Assembly (NCBI GenBank): GCA_002633025.1 | Contig: NMRB01002849.1 | Span: 4,757 to 68,756, forward strand | Source: Notospermus geniculatus | Taxonomy: Eukaryota; Nemertea; Pilidiophora; Heteronemertea; Lineidae | Reading direction: 5' to 3' | Length of the DNA: 64,000 nt | In this document: in pieces, positions 61,248 to 64,000 of the stretch | Layout: each line of letters begins with the position of its first letter | Numbering within the stretch: the first letter of the stretch is position 1 | Program-made: the position numbers and the translations under genes | The notes under the pieces: generated by a model | What the model was told of the DNA's origin: nothing | Database searches by the model: none | Seen by the model: only the letters and a program-made list of their open reading frames with translations

Positions 61248-61801
61248 AAGCCCCCCTGTATTGAATTTTATGGTATTTTCAAAGTGTTAGGAGAATGCAG
61301 GTAGAAGTCTCATAGCCTCGTGAAGGTCCCCAAAATGCTTGCCTGATACGTACTTCAAAGACTCAAGACCTAGTTTTCAGCACACATTGAAAAAACTGCA
61401 GGCAGAGCTTTAATGTATTCAGATAGAGCATAGTACATTTCACACTGCACTGACGTCGGATGAGGAAGAACTTTCTGAATTTAATATACATTTTAAGGAG
61501 CCACGGTGGTGTAGTGGTTCGGGCCTCCGACTAGCGGTCAGAGGATCCCGGGTTCGAATCCCGCTGCTGGCGTGAGACTTTGGGCAGGTCTCTTTGCCTT
61601 ACTGGCCTCTCTCCACCCAGGTGTATAAATGGGTACCGGTCGGAAATGCTCAGATTGTAGCGCTGAATGAGCAGCTCATCTGAGTTCTACTGAAAGGTTT
61701 CAGGATAGACTGGGGTTAAAGTGTGAAGTCGGATGACACCTCTACCGTTGTTGATATCAGACTATAAACCCAAACTTTAACTTTAATATAGAGCGTGGCT
61801 T
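61248..61801 (-). mobile_element. MITE-1 copy 6, split by SINE-A
   Basis: Left part 61,248-61,488 and right part 61,782-61,801 (TTTAATATAGAGCGTGGCTT) flank a SINE-A. TA on both outer sides. Interior shares the GGATGAGGAAGAACTTTCTG variant with the 22.2-kb copy. Confidence 0.92.
61489..61781 (+). repeat. SINE-A copy 3, with target duplication
   Basis: 293 bp between the two copies of TTTAATATA (61,480-61,488; 61,782-61,790). Starts about 8 bp before GGAGCCACGGTGGTG and ends CCCAAACTTTAAC. Nearly identical to 37,116-37,400, so both are young. Confidence 0.93.
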
Positions 61802-61803
61802 TA

Positions 61804-62314
61804 ACAATGTTTTCAAACGCTGTTTATTCCGTCGGACAATAGTAGAGGAACACTCACAGACGGGCAACATTCAAAAATGTTACATCGTGTCGAAAGCATC
61901 ACTGCGATTCGAACCCGCGGCCTTAAGATTGGTTGAACATGATAGTGTGCCTCTCCTTGTCCAATCACAGCCTGGGAAAACCTACCCAAGCAGAACGAGG
62001 CACCTCACGTCCACCTGTTTAACTAAGGTCAGAGGTCACGTAAGGTCACGTGTGCCTATTATTTCTCTTACCATACGAACTTGCCACGTGCACACGTGTT
62101 CGGTTTGTTTACAAATGCCTGGTTGGCCCATTCAAATCCCATTTTATTTTTATTGGATGTATAAAGTGTTTTGTTATATCATCTTTCAGTGTGACCCCGA
62201 AGTACTGAAAGAAAAAAGTTCTACCCTCTCTCACCTGATGTAAACTCATCACAACTGAAGACACCGGCACGATCATCATTTTGATCAGTTTCTGAATAAC
62301 GTTGCTGAGTAAAG
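61804..62314. other. MITE-8 end and tRNA-like head only
   Basis: 61,828-61,885 has ATTCCGTCGGACAATAGTAG, AGGAACACTCACAGACGG, CATTCAAAAATGTTACA (MITE-8 half). 61,888-61,965 is a minus-strand tRNA-like head (GCGATTCGAACCCGCGGCC). Nothing else. Confidence 0.45.
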
Positions 62315-62401
62315 GTTAAAGTTGAAGTTTGGGTTTATAGTCTGATATCAACAACAGTAGAGGTGTCATCCGACTTTACACTTTAACCCCAGTCTATCCT
62401 G
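62315..62401 (-). repeat. SINE-A 3' fragment
   Basis: TTGAAGTTTGGGTTTATAGT, CTGATATCAACAACAGTAGA, GGTGTCATCCGAC, AACCCCAGTCTATCCTGAAA: the last 85 bp, inverse. It ends where another repeat begins. Confidence 0.85.
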
Positions 62402-62549
62402 AAAAATCAGACAAAATGTCATGTCACTTTAAGAAAATTTATCAAAATTGAAAAAAAAATTCAATCCCAATTTGGAAAATGGAAAAATTCGCGCAAAAAT
62501 GCAAATTTCTCACTTCTTATTTTCCACTTTTATTTCTTATTCCTTTTAA
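62402..62549 (+). repeat. Right half of the 3.9-kb TIR element
   Basis: AATCAGACAAAATGTCATGT to CACTTCTTATTTTCCACTTT, TATTTCTTATTCC, matching 4,017-4,157. The left arm is missing at the SINE-A junction. Confidence 0.7.
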
Positions 62550-63544
62550 TAAATGTATTACCAACGCGAATTTGTATCCGTACGAGAAATGGCTACCGAT
62601 TTAAACTTCTCTATTGTAAGCGGATGGCTTGATGAAATAGAGAGTCCGTTAAGTAGAAATTTACACACATTAGCTACAAGCGAAGAATTAAGCCGAATAA
62701 AGAGTATTAACTTCATTAGAGGCATTTTCTTTAAAATGTAACCGATTTTTGATGAATCGAATTAATTAATGATAAGTCAGGATGTGATTTGAAGTGAGTC
62801 TTCGGGATATCGGGAAATGGTGTCCAAATCTCGGATTATCTCGCATTGTCTCGCGTGAGTTGTTTGGCGACAGATGCTTGGCTTTTTGAGAAGTTTACCT
62901 CGCCAATGGACAGTTAAAATCGGATAAAGGATTCGTCTAAATGGCCCGTTAAAAATCTTTTAACTAACCACATAAATGAATGGCACACGCCGCCCTTTAA
63001 TTAAAATAACCCATTGGTTAAAATTGCAAATTTCTCCGAAACAGACGCGCAGTGATAAATATTCACATTTTCCACTGAATGAAATCGAAAGAGATGAAAA
63101 AATCACTCTGTGATTTTATTAAGGGTTCGATTAGGTTTAAACAAAGGGTTCAAACCAGGGAGGTTCCGTCGCTACCCGCGGGGGTCTCAGGACAGCATTT
63201 ATAGAAATACACCCAGACCGCTCCACCATGCGTTAATTGAATTTTTACTTTGAACAATATATAATTATCGCTGAATTAACGGTTAATTTGCTGTCTTTAT
63301 CTTATAGACGGATCATTGTGATTTTGGACCCTTGTTTAGGCGGTTCTTTGACCCTTTCCCTTACTGACCACCGTCTGCAATCATTGTGGGTTTCGGTTGC
63401 ATTCAGGCCTGGACCATGGTGGGCGGTCAAGCGAAATGGACCGCCATATGGCTCAGCAGATGATCCAGTCTCTAATATGAAATATCATGCGTTATATACA
63501 TGTACGAAGTAAGACATCTTATATTAGACCAGCGATTCGTTTTT
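62550..63544. other. No recognisable feature
   Basis: Frames 62,553-62,741 and 63,237-63,512 carry no recognisable domain. No repeats recognised. Confidence 0.4.
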
Positions 63545-63546
63545 TA

Positions 63547-63819
63547 AAGCCCCACAGTATTGAATTTTACGATATTTTCAAAACGTTAGGAGAGTGCACA
63601 TAGAGGTCCCATAGCCTCGTGAAGGTCCCCAAAATGCTTGCCTGATACGCACTTCACAGAATCAAGGCCTACTTTTCAACACGCATTGGAAAAAACTGCA
63701 GGGAGAGCTCTAATGTATTCTGACAGAGCGTAGTACATTTTACACTACGCTGACGTCGTGACGTCGTCCGAGAATCGCGGCGATGATTTGCGTTTTTCAC
63801 ATTCAATACAGTGGGGCTT
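63547..63819 (-). mobile_element. MITE-1 copy 7 (273 bp)
   Basis: AAGCCCCACAGTATTGAATT to CATTCAATACAGTGGGGCTT. Diverged interior with an extra CGTCGTGACGTCGTCCGAGA, ATCGCGGCGATG segment. Its right TA (63,820-63,821) is also the left TA of copy 8. Confidence 0.9.
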
Positions 63820-63821
63820 TA

Positions 63822-64000
63822 AAGCCCCTCTGTGTTGAATTTTACGATATTTTCAAAGTGTTAGGAGAATGCAGGTAGAGGTCTCATAGCCTCGTGAAGG
63901 TCCCCAAAATGCTTGCCTGATACGTACTTCAAAGAATCAAGCCCTAGTTTTTCAGCACACATTGAAAAAACTGCAGGCAGAGCTCTAATGTATTCAGATA
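63822..64000 (-). mobile_element. MITE-1 copy 8, cut by window end
   Basis: AAGCCCCTCTGTGTTGAATT onwards, intact to the last base. Head to tail with copy 7. Confidence 0.92.

Overview
The window is eukaryotic, gene-poor DNA. It looks like intergenic or large-intron sequence of a marine invertebrate animal. Support for this: every reading frame is full of stops, there are pol III tRNA genes of animal type, tRNA-derived SINEs with target-site duplications, many TA-flanked terminal-inverted-repeat elements, and frequent ACATGTACATGT runs of a kind common in lancelet, hemichordate, echinoderm and molluscan genomes. I cannot name the species. No protein-coding gene can be supported; one possible exon (minus strand, near 60.4-60.7 kb) is listed at low confidence. 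Strand symbols for repeats follow the tRNA-like head (SINEs) or an arbitrary reference copy (MITEs). All family names here are local labels.

Genes: four intact tRNA genes, all on the minus strand. They are one tRNA-Gln(TTG) near 9.3 kb and three sequence-identical tRNA-Gly(TCC) genes in a tandem block at 52.3-53.1 kb. Each has a T-run terminator.

SINEs: four tRNA-headed families. SINE-A is about 285 bp (37.1, 54.6, 61.5 kb and a tail at 62.3 kb). SINE-B has a degenerate tRNA head, a shared core and a 28-bp tail repeat (4.5, 9.5, 12.7, 24, 38.6, 42.2, 56 kb). SINE-C is about 280 bp with some 15 copies; the copy at 28.9 kb is intact with a 14-bp target duplication. SINE-D is 8.4, 46.6, 59.1 kb and fragments. 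SINE-A and SINE-B share a 3' core although their heads and tails differ.

DNA transposons: all are short and non-autonomous. One set has termini TA/AAGC..GCTT: MITE-1, about 250 bp with nine copies, plus several 140-430 bp families. A second set has termini TAGGGAGG..CCTCCCTA: MITE-2 hairpins with eight copies, MITE-3, and the composite MITE-6. Others are MITE-4 (ATAGAATCTAATG), MITE-7 (AAGATGGCGG), MITE-8 (GTGTAACA) and a CACTG-ended element. Many are nested two or three deep, so relative ages can be read directly (8.6, 25.6-26.2, 32.5-33.8, 36.0, 39.0, 50.0-51.2, 61.2-61.8 kb).

The most unusual objects are two giant-hairpin minisatellites inside repeats. At 43.07-43.61 kb, a TA-flanked element with about 105-bp inverted ends encloses 17 CCGCGG palindromes spaced 19-21 bp apart. 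At 4.78-5.08 kb, about 15-bp units run one way and then the other, inside a SINE-B copy and bordered by a 10-bp duplication. The remaining stretches hold no recognisable feature and are listed as such.
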